The notes under the pieces are model-generated. The model worked only from the letters and a program-made list of their open reading frames with translations, ran no database searches and was not told the DNA's origin. Shown here piece by piece: positions 8,018 through 16,606 of a stretch of DNA of 64,000 nt. The DNA lies in the NCBI RefSeq assembly GCF_000374865.1, contig NZ_KB895462.1:1-64000 (forward strand), read 5' to 3'. The first letter of the stretch is position 1; every line of letters begins with the position of its first letter. This DNA is from Arthrobacter sp. 135MFCol5.1 (GTDB taxonomy: Bacteria > Actinomycetota > Actinomycetes > Actinomycetales > Micrococcaceae). A program made the translations under genes and the position numbers.

Positions 8018-8124
8018 CCGAAGACGCACCGTATCGCGCTTTTACGGCCCGGCGGGAGCGTGACATTTTCTGCTGCGGGCCGGCAGCGGGGGCAGTCCGG
8101 GGCCAGTCCAAAGCTTTGGGGGCT

Positions 8125-8130
8125 AAAATG
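8125..8130 (+). promoter_or_regulatory. Possible -10 box (TAAAAT) for gtrA
   Basis: TAAAAT lies 45 nt upstream of the gtrA ATG in the divergent purK-gtrA spacer. No good -35 hexamer is evident. Confidence 0.35.
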
Positions 8131-8175
8131 GGTCCTTGGCCGAGTGGCCCACAGTTCGGACGGCCATGGAGGGTC

Positions 8176-8733
8176 ATGTTTAGCGCACTTGCAGATCGTA
8201 TCCGGGGGCTTGCCTCGCTCTTCTGGCGGGAAGTGGCCAAATTCGGGGCCGTGGGCGGTGTGGCATTCGTCATCGACAACGGGCTGACGTACTACCTGAT
8301 GCACGGCCCGATGTCGGACAGCGAAGCGAAGGCGCGCTTCGTGGGCGCCACCGTGGCCACGGTCTTCTCGTGGATCGCAAACCGTTTTTGGACTTTCCGG
8401 CACCGGCGCCAGGCCAATGTTCTTCGCGAGTTCGTCATGTTCGTCATCATCAATGGCATCGGGATCGGGATCTCCACCGGATTCACCGCGCTGGCCAAGT
8501 ACGGGATGGGTATCGACGACAAGAACCTGCTCTTCCTGGCAGGGGTCGCGGGCATCCTCGTCGCCACTGTTGTCCGGTTCTTCGCGTACCGCTTCCTGGT
8601 GTTCAACCAGGAGCTGGACCAGGAGCCGGAGTTCTCGCACGACCACGAACTCATCGAAGCGCACCCGCACCGGGAGTCCGCGCGCGCCGAACGTCCCGCT
8701 TCCGCCCCTGTCGACGGTGGCCCGAAGGCCTAG
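8176..8733 (+). CDS. GtrA family membrane protein
   Basis: The GtrA/DPMS (PF04138) family comprises small four-helix membrane proteins, thought to move polyprenyl-linked sugars across the membrane or assist glycosyltransferases. The 185-residue protein has the typical core: FGAVGGVAFVIDNGLTYYL (TM1), the second helix with VFSWIANRFWTFR, then two more helices ending in VVRFFAYRFLVFN. An acidic and His-rich tail follows. The ATG at 8176 follows GGAGGG closely (2-4 nt spacing); the longer open frame upstream is antisense to purK. It is convergent with the TIGR03089 gene. Confidence 0.85.
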   Translation: MFSALADRIRGLASLFWREVAKFGAVGGVAFVIDNGLTYYLMHGPMSDSEAKARFVGATVATVFSWIANRFWTFRHRRQANVLREFVMFVIINGIGIGISTGFTALAKYGMGIDDKNLLFLAGVAGILVATVVRFFAYRFLVFNQELDQEPEFSHDHELIEAHPHRESARAERPASAPVDGGPKA

Positions 8734-8745
8734 GACCCGCGCCTG

Positions 8746-9447
8746 CTAGCTGCCGTGGATGCGTTCGTCGGCCAGCAGTTTGTCCGTGAGTTCAACATCC
8801 GGGTGGGTCAGGACCACGGAGCCGCCGTGCTGCCAGGCGCCCAGCGCGTTGGACAGCGCTGACTCGAGGCCGTTGCCCGCTGGAATGTGGAGGCGGACGC
8901 CCTCCCCATGGGATGCACCAAAGTCCGTGAGCAGGTCCTTGTGCTCCACCGGGCGCCCGTCGCCCGTCACGAGCGCGCGGGCTGAGGGATCAGGATCCGT
9001 GTGCGGCATGAACACGTCCGCGTGGGACCGTACCTCTGCCGCGTAGTCGATGCAGCCACCCGGAAGTTCCCCTGGCCAGCGCATGGCGAGGGCGGGCAGC
9101 GCGACGGCGATCACGGCGCCGTGCCCGATTGTCGCCTCACCAGGGGCGGCTGTCACCGTAAAGTCCACCGGTCCGCCGTCGAACACTGCTTCCAGGCCAA
9201 GCTGCCAGCCGGCCAGCGCCCAGACCAAGGCCTTCCAGTGCGCCGGCAGCGCAAGTCCGAGGCGCATGCCCGGCTCCGCGTCGAGCTCGTCCTGAAGCAG
9301 GTTGCTGGTCTTGGCCACCCAGTTGTCCAGGACCCGGCCCGACAATTCAACCCGTTCCGAATCCGGCCCGTACCAGGTCAGGCGCGGTGCCGTGGAGTTG
9401 CCGGAACGGAGGTTGCCCATCAGGGTGATGGCGGGGATCGATGTCAT
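8746..9447 (-). CDS. TIGR03089 family protein (AMP-binding-like)
   Basis: This protein of about 233 residues resembles the actinobacterial TIGR03089 family, short proteins related to the N-terminal part of AMP-dependent synthetases. Supporting features are the PRLTWYGPDSERVELSGRV N-terminal block and LVWALAGWQLGLEAVF. The later half lacks the ATP-binding P-loop (TSGTTGxPKG) of real adenylating enzymes, so catalysis is doubtful. I chose the ATG at 9447 because conserved sequence starts there; 29 extra residues are possible from 9534. It lies in the usual purK/LCP/GtrA neighbourhood. Function is unknown. Confidence 0.75.
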   Translation of the reverse strand: MTSIPAITLMGNLRSGNSTAPRLTWYGPDSERVELSGRVLDNWVAKTSNLLQDELDAEPGMRLGLALPAHWKALVWALAGWQLGLEAVFDGGPVDFTVTAAPGEATIGHGAVIAVALPALAMRWPGELPGGCIDYAAEVRSHADVFMPHTDPDPSARALVTGDGRPVEHKDLLTDFGASHGEGVRLHIPAGNGLESALSNALGAWQHGGSVVLTHPDVELTDKLLADERIHGS

Positions 9448-9721
9448 GGCTTCATCCTGCCATCCTGGCATCCCCTGGTCACCAGCAGCTGGACGCTGCG
9501 TCCCCAGTCCGCCGGCAGGAGTGATGTTTATCACGTGGCCTACTAAGGGTGCTTGCTATTTTGGCACTTAGCGGGTATTTTCCCCGTCGTGGCGCTGTTT
9601 TTGCGGCTTTCACGGCCGGAATATGCTGCTTCCGGCCCGCGCCACGCCGAAGCCGGCAAAAAACCCGGGCGTGGCGTGCGCAAAGTTCTTAGGTTTCACT
9701 GTCTATTATCCCGGCTACGGC
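9448..9721. other. Non-coding spacer upstream of the whiB2 promoter
   Basis: No convincing gene lies here. It holds one hairpin with 8-bp arms, GGCCGGAA (9614-9621) and TTCCGGCC (9630-9637), around an 8-base loop, and AT-richer patches such as TATTAT at 9704-9709 that could be a second -10 element. The defined promoter and dyad follow at 9722-9754. Confidence 0.5.
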
Positions 9722-9754
9722 TTGACTCACCCTAGTTACACGCGTGTAATTAGG
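9722..9754 (+). promoter_or_regulatory. whiB2 promoter overlapped by a large dyad (operator candidate)
   Basis: TTGACT (9722-9727), a 17-bp spacer and TGTAAT (9745-9750) form the best sigma-70-type promoter in the window. The core TTACACGCGTGTAA (9736-9749) is a perfect 14-bp palindrome covering the spacer and -10. The symmetry extends with CCTA (9731-9734) and TAGG (9751-9754), giving 24 bp with only one non-complementary pair (9735/9750). A dimeric repressor bound here would block RNA polymerase. The binding protein is unknown. Confidence 0.7.
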
Positions 9755-9837
9755 TATCTAAAGCAATTGCGTAAATACCGGCACACAACCGAGTGTCCAC
9801 GTATCAAGGCAGTGGCTGCAACGTCAGGAGGGTCGCC

Positions 9838-10368
9838 GTGGGGCAAGCAGAGCGTATCCAGGAAGATGCCGTCGTAGCCGGCCAGGCAACGGCAAAGTAC
9901 CGTGCGCGGGGGGTGCCAAGCGATTGGTACGTTGACCCCGCCGATCCTGATGCTGCGGAACGGTACAAAAGGAACTCCGGCAGTGTCCTCGAGGATCAGG
10001 CCACGGCGTTCCTCGCGGCGCACGAGGCCCTGCTGGACGGCGCGGAACCGGAGGACGACCTGGATCCGCCCATGGAGTTGGCCGCCGGCGGAAGCGTGCA
10101 ACCGGTGTGGATCGGACTGCCGCTCCAACAGGACTTCGATGACGAAGGCGAACTGGGCTGGCAGACTGACGCTTTGTGCGCCCAGACTGACCCGGAGGCG
10201 TTCTTCCCGGAAAAGGGCGGTTCCACCCGCGACGCCAAGAAGGTGTGCGGCGCCTGCAACGTACGGTCGCAATGCCTGGAGTACGCGCTGGCCAACGACG
10301 AACGGTTCGGCATCTGGGGAGGCCTTTCCGAGCGTGAGCGCCGGCGGCTTAGGAAGCGAGCGATCTAA
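9838..10368 (+). CDS. whiB2: WhiB2-type [4Fe-4S] transcriptional regulator
   Basis: Wbl proteins bind a redox-sensitive [4Fe-4S] cluster and act with the principal sigma factor; the WhiB2/WhmD/WhcD branch controls septation and division. The four cluster cysteines are C114, C137, C140 and C146 (x22, x2, x5 spacing), followed by ERFGIWGGLSERERRRLRK, the WhiB2-like turn and basic tail. The GTG at 9838 is chosen because AGGAGG lies 5 nt upstream. This gives 176 residues, about 90 more at the N-terminus than a minimal Wbl protein; the extension is acidic and of low complexity. Later starts cannot be excluded. It heads the conserved whiB2-GT2-DUF5719 gene order, and its promoter carries a 24-bp dyad. 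Confidence 0.9.
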   Translation: MGQAERIQEDAVVAGQATAKYRARGVPSDWYVDPADPDAAERYKRNSGSVLEDQATAFLAAHEALLDGAEPEDDLDPPMELAAGGSVQPVWIGLPLQQDFDDEGELGWQTDALCAQTDPEAFFPEKGGSTRDAKKVCGACNVRSQCLEYALANDERFGIWGGLSERERRRLRKRAI

Positions 10369-10397
10369 TTCTTCAGGATGTCCATGTCACTGCCGTT

Positions 10398-13300
10398 GTG
10401 GTCGCCCACAACGGCAGTGCCTATCTGCCCACAACCCTGTCAGCCCTGGCTGGCCAGACCCGGCCTGTCGACCGTGCCATCGGCGTTGATGCCGGTTCTG
10501 CCGACGACTCCCACAGCCTGCTTCGGGAATCCCTGGGCGACGCCAGCGTCCTGGCCTACCCCCGGACCAAGGGCGGTATGGGTGCGGCCATCTCCGCAGG
10601 CCTCGCCGGTTTGGTTCCTAAAGCCGGGTCGGGCGGCGACAGGACGGAATGGATCTGGCTGCTGCACGACGACGCGGCCCCGGCCCCGGATGCCCTCGCT
10701 GAACTCCTCGGCGCCGTGGAGCGTGCGCCTTCCGTGACCGTGGCCGGCTGCAAGCAGCTCGACTGGCACTCGCCGCGCCGGCTGATCGACGTCGGGCTTT
10801 CCACCAGCCGGTGGGCTGAGCGGCTCACCCTGATCGACGCCGATGAGCTGGACCAAGGCCAGTACGACGGCCGCACCGACACTTTCGCCGTCAATTCCGC
10901 GGGCATGCTGGTCCGCCGGGACGTTTGGGAGCAACTGGGCGGTTTCGATCCCGCCCTGCCTGGCAGCGGCGACGACGTTGACTTCTGCTGGCGGAACCGG
11001 CTGGCCGGCCACCGCGTCGTGGTAGTCCCCGCGGCCCGCATGTTCCACGTCGCGCACCGGCCCCACGCGTTGGGCAACCCCGCAGCAGCCCGCAAGGCAC
11101 AGGTACACCTGCGGCTCAAGCACAGCCCCCTCTGGATGGTGCCGGTCCACGGCCTTGGAGCGTTGCTGGGCAGCCTCTTCAAACTAGTCCTGAGCATCGT
11201 GGTCAAGGATCCCGGCCACGGCATTTCACAGCTCCTGGCCACCTGTGCGGCCCTGGGCCGTCCACGGTCGGTGGCAAAAGCCCGAAGGGCGGCCAAACGG
11301 ACCCGGCGGATCCGACGCTCGGTGATCCGCAAGCTGCAAACACCACGCCGTGAAGTGTGGAGCCACCGCCGGTCCCTGATGGAGGCGCTGGGATCGGACG
11401 GATCCGGCGCTGACCACCTGGTGCAGGATCCGCTCGCCCACCAGCCCACCGGTGACGCCGCTGATGACTTCGCCGCCCTCGCCACCGCCAAGAGGGGATG
11501 GGTGGGCAACGGCGCCCTCGCTGCCGTCATCATTGCGTCAATCGCCTCGCTCCTCGCCCTCACCGGATTGTTCCGGGCCAATGCCATCACCGGCGGCGGC
11601 CTGATCCCGGTATCGGCGGGTTTGGGCGACATCTGGCACAACGCCTCCGGCTGGTGGATCAGCCTGGGAGCCGGACTTCCCGGCCATGGCGACCCCTTTG
11701 ACTATGTGCTGTGGATTATCGGTGTCCTGGGTGGCGGCGATGCCAACCCGGCCATGGCGTGGCTCCTCCTCCTGGGCGCCCCGCTCTCCGGCCTTACCGC
11801 CTGGTTTGCGGCAGGCGGCCTGACGGCCCGGCGCCGGCTCCGGCTCGCAGCCGCCATTTTCTGGGCGGCTGCCCCGGCACTGCAGGTTGCCCTCAACCAA
11901 GGCCGCGCCGGCGCACTCATAGCGCACATGATGATTCCGCTGGTGGTCCTGGGCCTGCTGCGGGCTACTGGTTCAGCCGTGGGCCATGGCAGCTTCAGCC
12001 TGGAATCCCCCGCTGATGCACGTCCGGCCGACCAAGCGCCTGCCAAACCCGGCGTCAACGGCATGCCATCCTGGACTGCCTCCGCCGCAGCCGGCCTGGC
12101 GCTGGCCGTCACGACGGCCTCCGCCCCTTCCCTGCTTGTCCCGGCCGTTGTGCTCATAGTCCTCTGCGGCGTCCTGTTGGGCCGGCGGGGGAGGACCGTG
12201 TGGTGGGCCCTGCTGCCCAGTGCGGCCCTGTTCGTGCCGTTCGGCCTTTCCACCATCGACCGGCCGCGCGCACTCCTGGCCGACCCCGGACTCCCGCTTG
12301 GCTTCGATGCCGCGCCTCTGTGGCAGCAAATTATCGGACAGCCCCTGGCGTTTGACCCTGCGGGCGGGCTGCAGGGGCTTGGACTGTTCTCCGGCGGACC
12401 GGTGCCGTGGGCGCTGCTGATGGCACTCCTGATCTCGGTCCCGGTCGTGGCCCTGGCCATCGTTGGCCTCTTCGTCGCGGGACGCCCGGTCCGGGCCGTT
12501 CGCTGGTTCTGGATCGTGGCACTGGTGTCACTGGCCAGCGGATGGCTGACCAGCCACGTGGCCACGGGCATCAACGCCGAGTCCCTGGTAACCCCCTTCC
12601 CGGGACCGGCGGTTTCGGCTGCCTCCTTCGCCCTGCTGTCCGCGGCAATCCTGGGCGCCGGCCAGGTCATGTCTGCCGTTGACCGCAGATCCGCTGCCGG
12701 GTCCAAGGCCACCACTGCGGCACGCGCCGGGCTGGCAGTGGGCCTGGTGATGCTTCTGGCCGGACCTTTGGCCGGGATGGCTGCGTGGTCCGCCCAAAAC
12801 CTCCTGCGTCCGGCCGCCGCCCCCGCGCCTGCAGCACCGGCCGGCACTCCCGGCCCATCCGGCTCCGGGACCGACCGAGCACTGGGCTCCGCCCGGCTGG
12901 TGGAGGCCGCGAACGCACGGTCCCTGCCTGCTACGGCGATCGACCGCGGTACCGGACCCGAACAGACCCGCACCCTGATCATCAGCACCAATGAGGACGG
13001 CACCTATAAGGCTTCCCTGATGCGGGGGGCCGGTACCACCCTGGACAACCTCTCGGCCATTGCCTCCGCCCGCACCATCATCGGCGCCCCGGGCGCGGAA
13101 GAGGTCCGCGACGACGACGACGTCACCGGCTCCGTCCGCCGTGTCGTCGCCACGCTGGTTGCCGGCCAGGGAGTGGATCCCCGTGCCGACCTCGAACAAC
13201 TGGGCGTCGGCTTCGTGGTGCTGCGGGCCGCAGACACGGCAGCCCAACTGACGGCCAGCCGCATGGATGCCGTACCCGGCCTGGTGGCAGTGGGTCAGAC

Positions 13301-13754
13301 GGACGTCGGCTGGCTCTGGCGCATCAGCCCATCGAACCAGGCGGTCCTGCAGGCCGCGGACGTCGCCCACCGCGTCCGTATCGTGGATCCGCGCGGTGCC
13401 ACCACAACCTCCGTCCCCTCCAACAAGGACGGCGTTGACGCTGCCGTCCCAACCGGTCCGGAGGGCCGTCTGGTGGTGCTTGCCGAGCGGGCGGACCCGG
13501 GCTGGAGCGCCTGGCTCGACGGCCGCAAGCTGACCTCCACCACGTCCGGCTGGGCCCAGGCCTTCACCCTTCCGGCCTCGGCCGGCCAGCTCACGGTCCG
13601 CTACGACAACCCGTGGGCTTTCTGGGCCGCTGCAGGCCAAATCACGGTGATCGGCCTGACCGTCATCCTCGCTGTCCCGATGCCGACGCAACGGCCGCGG
13701 ACCGGCCTCTCACGCGACGAGGGCTCCCTGCGTAAGGAACACCAAAATGCATGA
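10398..13754 (+). CDS. Large GT2 glycosyltransferase fused to a multi-TM membrane domain
   Basis: The N-terminal 260 residues are a family 2 glycosyltransferase domain: AHNGSAYLPTTL, an HDD metal-binding motif (residues 90-92), and GFDPALPGSGDDVDFCWR, the acceptor-side acidic motif. A large membrane part follows with many hydrophobic segments from about residue 371 to 1095, and a periplasmic-type domain (about 830-1070) with PGWSAWLDGRKL, reminiscent of the C-terminus of YfhO-like proteins. The 1118-residue protein likely transfers a sugar at the membrane for a wall glycan; substrate is unknown. The start is a problem: the beta-1 strand (VHVTAVVVAHNG) is encoded from 10383, before the first standard in-frame start (GTG 10398), and a TAG at 10350 bounds the frame. 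ATT at 10368 or a one-base indel after ATG 10384 could explain it. It overlaps the next gene by 8 bp. Confidence 0.82.
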   Translation: MVAHNGSAYLPTTLSALAGQTRPVDRAIGVDAGSADDSHSLLRESLGDASVLAYPRTKGGMGAAISAGLAGLVPKAGSGGDRTEWIWLLHDDAAPAPDALAELLGAVERAPSVTVAGCKQLDWHSPRRLIDVGLSTSRWAERLTLIDADELDQGQYDGRTDTFAVNSAGMLVRRDVWEQLGGFDPALPGSGDDVDFCWRNRLAGHRVVVVPAARMFHVAHRPHALGNPAAARKAQVHLRLKHSPLWMVPVHGLGALLGSLFKLVLSIVVKDPGHGISQLLATCAALGRPRSVAKARRAAKRTRRIRRSVIRKLQTPRREVWSHRRSLMEALGSDGSGADHLVQDPLAHQPTGDAADDFAALATAKRGWVGNGALAAVIIASIASLLALTGLFRANAITGGGLIPVSAGLGDIWHNASGWWISLGAGLPGHGDPFDYVLWIIGVLGGGDANPAMAWLLLLGAPLSGLTAWFAAGGLTARRRLRLAAAIFWAAAPALQVALNQGRAGALIAHMMIPLVVLGLLRATGSAVGHGSFSLESPADARPADQAPAKPGVNGMPSWTASAAAGLALAVTTASAPSLLVPAVVLIVLCGVLLGRRGRTVWWALLPSAALFVPFGLSTIDRPRALLADPGLPLGFDAAPLWQQIIGQPLAFDPAGGLQGLGLFSGGPVPWALLMALLISVPVVALAIVGLFVAGRPVRAVRWFWIVALVSLASGWLTSHVATGINAESLVTPFPGPAVSAASFALLSAAILGAGQVMSAVDRRSAAGSKATTAARAGLAVGLVMLLAGPLAGMAAWSAQNLLRPAAAPAPAAPAGTPGPSGSGTDRALGSARLVEAANARSLPATAIDRGTGPEQTRTLIISTNEDGTYKASLMRGAGTTLDNLSAIASARTIIGAPGAEEVRDDDDVTGSVRRVVATLVAGQGVDPRADLEQLGVGFVVLRAADTAAQLTASRMDAVPGLVAVGQTDVGWLWRISPSNQAVLQAADVAHRVRIVDPRGATTTSVPSNKDGVDAAVPTGPEGRLVVLAERADPGWSAWLDGRKLTSTTSGWAQAFTLPASAGQLTVRYDNPWAFWAAAGQITVIGLTVILAVPMPTQRPRTGLSRDEGSLRKEHQNA

Positions 13755-15441
13755 GCACACCCCGCCGGCGGATTCCGGGGCTCCCGCGCCGGTCCAGGCA
13801 CCGGCTCCAGTCCAAAGCGAAAACGGTGGTAACGCCAAACGGACCGGCCGCGGTTCCACCCGGGTGCCTCGCGTCAGCGGGCGGGCAGCGGCGGTAGCCG
13901 GAGCAGCCGCAGGGGTGCTCATCCTCGCGGGTGGTGGAGCCGTAGTGGCTGCGGGGTCGCTGGTGCAGGGGCCGGCATCGAGCCGTGTCCTTCCGGTGGT
14001 GCGGGCAGCTGTTCCGGCAGGAGCCAGTGTTGGCGTGTGCCCGGGCCCGGCGAGGCTGCTGGAGGGTACGGGCACAGGCACCGACGCCCAGTTCCGGCCG
14101 GAGTCGGCCACCGCCGCAACCAAGGTCACCGCGGCCGTGCTGGGCGCCGGCGGCGTTCTGCCTGCGAGCCGCCTGACCCGCCTGGACGGGACGGCCGTCG
14201 TTGAGATCGCCAAGGACGCCGGGAAGCCTCCGGCGGCCGGCGCACCACAGGAGCTCCTCGCCGGAGTGGTGGCGGACCGGGCCGCAGACCAGGTCAACGT
14301 CCTCAGCGCCAACGCCGTGGCCAACCAGAACGCGTCCGCGGCCGGTGCCATGAAATACACCGCCACCGACGGCGACTTGCAGGGGAGTGCGGCAGCCACC
14401 TGCGGACAACCTTCCAACGACCAGTGGCTGGGAGGTGCCAGCACCACAGTGGGCCGCACTTCCGTCCTGGCATTGACCAACGCTTCCAGCACCCCTGCCA
14501 CGGTAAGCCTGGAACTGTACGGTGGCGCAGGGCAGATCCAGGCGCCGGGCAGCCGAGGCCTGCTGGTGGCTCCCGGCACCACCCGCAGCGTCGTCCTTGC
14601 CGGCCTGGCCCCCAACGTTCCCCAGCTCAGCGTGCGCGTACGCAGCGCCGGCGGACCCGTGGCCGCCTCGATCCAGCAAAGCGTCCTGCGCGGCCTGACC
14701 CCGGGCGGCGTGGACTTCATTGCGCCCGGGGCGGCACCGGCCGTCCGCCAGGTCGTGCCAGGAGTGGATATCCAGGATCCGGCCGGGCTTGCCGCGCTGA
14801 CGTCCCGCAACGGTTACGGGGATGCCGCCCCGGCGCTCCAACTGACGGTTCCGGGCGCTTCGGACGCCGTGGTGGAGATCAAGCTGTATGGACGGGACGG
14901 CCAAACCGCGCTCCCAGCCGGCGGAGTGGTCACCGCCAAGGCCGGCTCCGTCACGGAAGTGTCCCTGGCCGGGGTTCCGGCGGGCCAGTACACCATTGCC
15001 GCCTCATCGGACGTTTCCTTCGTGGCGGCCGCCCGAATGAGCCGCGGCCTTCAAGCCGGGCAACCCTCGGATGTGGCATGGGCGGGATCCGCCGTGCGGC
15101 TGGGCAGCCAGCATGTTGTTCCCGTCCCCAAGGGCGGCTTGCGCCAGCTGGTGTTCGGGGCCCTGGACACGCGGGCCACCATTACCTACGCGCCAATCAC
15201 CGCCGATGGCAAGGTCAGGCCGGCCGCCACCGCGGACATCGCCGGCGGAACCACCGCCACCATTACCGTTCCGGACCAGGCTGACGGTGCCGACGTCGTC
15301 GGGTATGTGGTGTCGGCGTCGGGGGATGCCGCCTACGGTTCCGTGCTGTTGGGCCAGGACGGTCGCAACGACGTCTCAACCCTGGCTTTCCTGCCGGCTG
15401 CCGCCGGACAGGAAAGCGTCCCGGTTACCCTGGGCTACTAG
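13747..15441 (+). CDS. DUF5719 family secreted/membrane-anchored protein
   Basis: The 564-residue protein is of the DUF5719 type that follows the GT2 gene in actinobacterial whiB2 neighbourhoods. The N-terminus is about 45 residues of Pro/Ala-rich sequence, then one hydrophobic segment (about 46-75, AAAVAGAAAGVLILAGGGAV), then a long Ala/Gly/Val-rich extracytoplasmic part with repeated beta-rich units. No catalytic motif is visible. The ATG overlaps the end of the GT2 gene by 8 bp, so the two are co-translated and probably act together at the membrane. Function is unknown. Confidence 0.75.
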   Translation: MHEHTPPADSGAPAPVQAPAPVQSENGGNAKRTGRGSTRVPRVSGRAAAVAGAAAGVLILAGGGAVVAAGSLVQGPASSRVLPVVRAAVPAGASVGVCPGPARLLEGTGTGTDAQFRPESATAATKVTAAVLGAGGVLPASRLTRLDGTAVVEIAKDAGKPPAAGAPQELLAGVVADRAADQVNVLSANAVANQNASAAGAMKYTATDGDLQGSAAATCGQPSNDQWLGGASTTVGRTSVLALTNASSTPATVSLELYGGAGQIQAPGSRGLLVAPGTTRSVVLAGLAPNVPQLSVRVRSAGGPVAASIQQSVLRGLTPGGVDFIAPGAAPAVRQVVPGVDIQDPAGLAALTSRNGYGDAAPALQLTVPGASDAVVEIKLYGRDGQTALPAGGVVTAKAGSVTEVSLAGVPAGQYTIAASSDVSFVAAARMSRGLQAGQPSDVAWAGSAVRLGSQHVVPVPKGGLRQLVFGALDTRATITYAPITADGKVRPAATADIAGGTTATITVPDQADGADVVGYVVSASGDAAYGSVLLGQDGRNDVSTLAFLPAAAGQESVPVTLGY

Positions 15442-15471
15442 GATTCCTGACAGCCGGCACGCCCGGTCAAA

Positions 15472-15502
15472 ACCCGGGGCCTGCCGCGCGGCTGCCCCGG
15501 GT
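15472..15502. terminator. GC-rich hairpin between convergent genes
   Basis: ACCCGGGG (15472-15479) pairs with CCCCGGGT (15495-15502) around a 15-base loop, between the DUF5719 stop and the convergent zincin-like gene. There is no T-run. Confidence 0.45.
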
Positions 15503-15509
15503 GGCGGGC

Positions 15510-16022
15510 TCAGTAGCGGCGGCGGTAGACCGGGTCCAGGGTCTCCGGGGCTACGCCGAGCATCTCCGCGGTGTGCTCCACCACGACATCGTGGACCAGG
15601 TCCTGGAGCTCCTCCACGCTGGAGCAGGCGTTCTCAACCACGCGGCGGTACACCGTAATCATGGGCCCCTCGCCACCAGCGGCGGGCGTATAGGCCCCCA
15701 TGGGGGCAGTGCTGCCCTTGGCGGCCAACTGTTCGAGGTCCGGCGGGATTTCGTCGACGCCGAACCGGACGCCGTCAAGGGTCTTGCCCCAAATGTCATG
15801 GAGCCGCTGCGCTGAGTCCAGGACCAGATCGTCGAAGCGGTCGCCGCGGGTCCGGTAGCCGGGGTGGGTGGGGAGCATTACTTCGCCGCGAAGGCCGCGT
15901 CCGTGGCGGTTCCGGCGCCGCCGCAGGAAGCTCCTGCCGGTGGTTTCCACGCCCGGCGCAGCCGAGGCGTCCGGGTCAGCCAACCGGACCGAAAAACCTG
16001 ATTCATGGTTCGATGACTGCAT
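15510..16022 (-). CDS. Zincin-like metallopeptidase family protein, catalytic motif not intact
   Basis: The 170-residue protein belongs by position and sequence to the small metallopeptidase (PF06262-like) family found next to whiB2. The core YRTRGDRFDDLVLDSAQRL, GVDEIPPDL and ITVYRRVVEN matches the family. Where a zincin has HExxH, this protein reads HDVVVEHTAEML, so the HExxH pair is missing and protease activity is doubtful. I recall that actinobacterial relatives in this locus are often degenerate in the same place. It is transcribed away from DUF3499; the ATG at 16022 is the longest plausible start, and a shorter start near LPTHPGYRTRG would remove a variable N-terminus. Confidence 0.72.
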   Translation of the reverse strand: MQSSNHESGFSVRLADPDASAAPGVETTGRSFLRRRRNRHGRGLRGEVMLPTHPGYRTRGDRFDDLVLDSAQRLHDIWGKTLDGVRFGVDEIPPDLEQLAAKGSTAPMGAYTPAAGGEGPMITVYRRVVENACSSVEELQDLVHDVVVEHTAEMLGVAPETLDPVYRRRY

Positions 16023-16126
16023 ATACCGACTCTAAACCCGGGGGCGGATTTACGCGATATATTCCCCGGGCGGCCCGTCCGCGTCGGGGACCGCAGCCAA
16101 TGCACGGCTTTCGAGGGATATAAGGG

Positions 16127-16132
16127 TAGTCT
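16127..16132 (+). promoter_or_regulatory. -10-like TAGTCT box 8 nt before the DUF3499 gene
   Basis: TAGTCT is followed by 8 bases and GTG 16141, without a ribosome binding site, in the leaderless pattern. Confidence 0.4.
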
Positions 16133-16140
16133 GTGATGTC

Positions 16141-16527
16141 GTGGGAGCTATCCGTCAATGTTCAAGGTCCGCCTGCCGCCAGTCGGCGGTAGCCACCCTG
16201 ACGTACGTCTATGCGGACTCCACGGCCGTCCTCGGTCCACTGGCCACCTACGCCGAGCCGCACTGCTACGACCTCTGTGAACAGCATGCGGGCTCGTTGA
16301 CCGTTCCGCGCGGTTGGGAAGTTTTGCGGCTGGCTATGCCGTCCACCCCACAGCAGCCCGGCCCGGACGACCTCCTGGCACTCGCCAACGCCGTCCGTGA
16401 TGCCGCGGCGCGCCCGTCGGAGCCACAGCCGCCCACCCAGCGAGGGCACCATTCCGCCCTCGAAGCGCCGGCCGGAACCGAAGGAACCCGGCGGGGGCAC
16501 CTGCGCGTCCTTCGGGAACCTTCCTGA
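16141..16527 (+). CDS. DUF3499 family protein
   Basis: The 128-residue protein matches DUF3499: the first 70 residues contain RQCSRSACRQSAVATLTYVY and EPHCYDLCEQHAGSLTVPRGW, so the cysteines and histidines could form a zinc-ribbon-like fold (C8, C12, and the later C-x3-C-x2-H group). The C-terminal half is Pro/Ala-rich and variable. It starts at GTG 16141. In the classic order DUF3499 is followed by phosphomannomutase (manB); here Trm112 comes next. Function is unknown. Confidence 0.8.
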   Translation: MGAIRQCSRSACRQSAVATLTYVYADSTAVLGPLATYAEPHCYDLCEQHAGSLTVPRGWEVLRLAMPSTPQQPGPDDLLALANAVRDAAARPSEPQPPTQRGHHSALEAPAGTEGTRRGHLRVLREPS

Positions 16528-16606
16528 CCTGGATCTGGCGGTAGGCTGGTTGCTGCACATCTTTTCCGCTACCGGCGCGAGCGCGCCCGCCAGGGAGCAA
16601 GAACAC

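Noticed and set aside
8005-8670. N-terminal extension of purK
   Set aside because: The stretch is antisense to gtrA; the conserved PurK core starts at GTG 8004, next to a -10 box.
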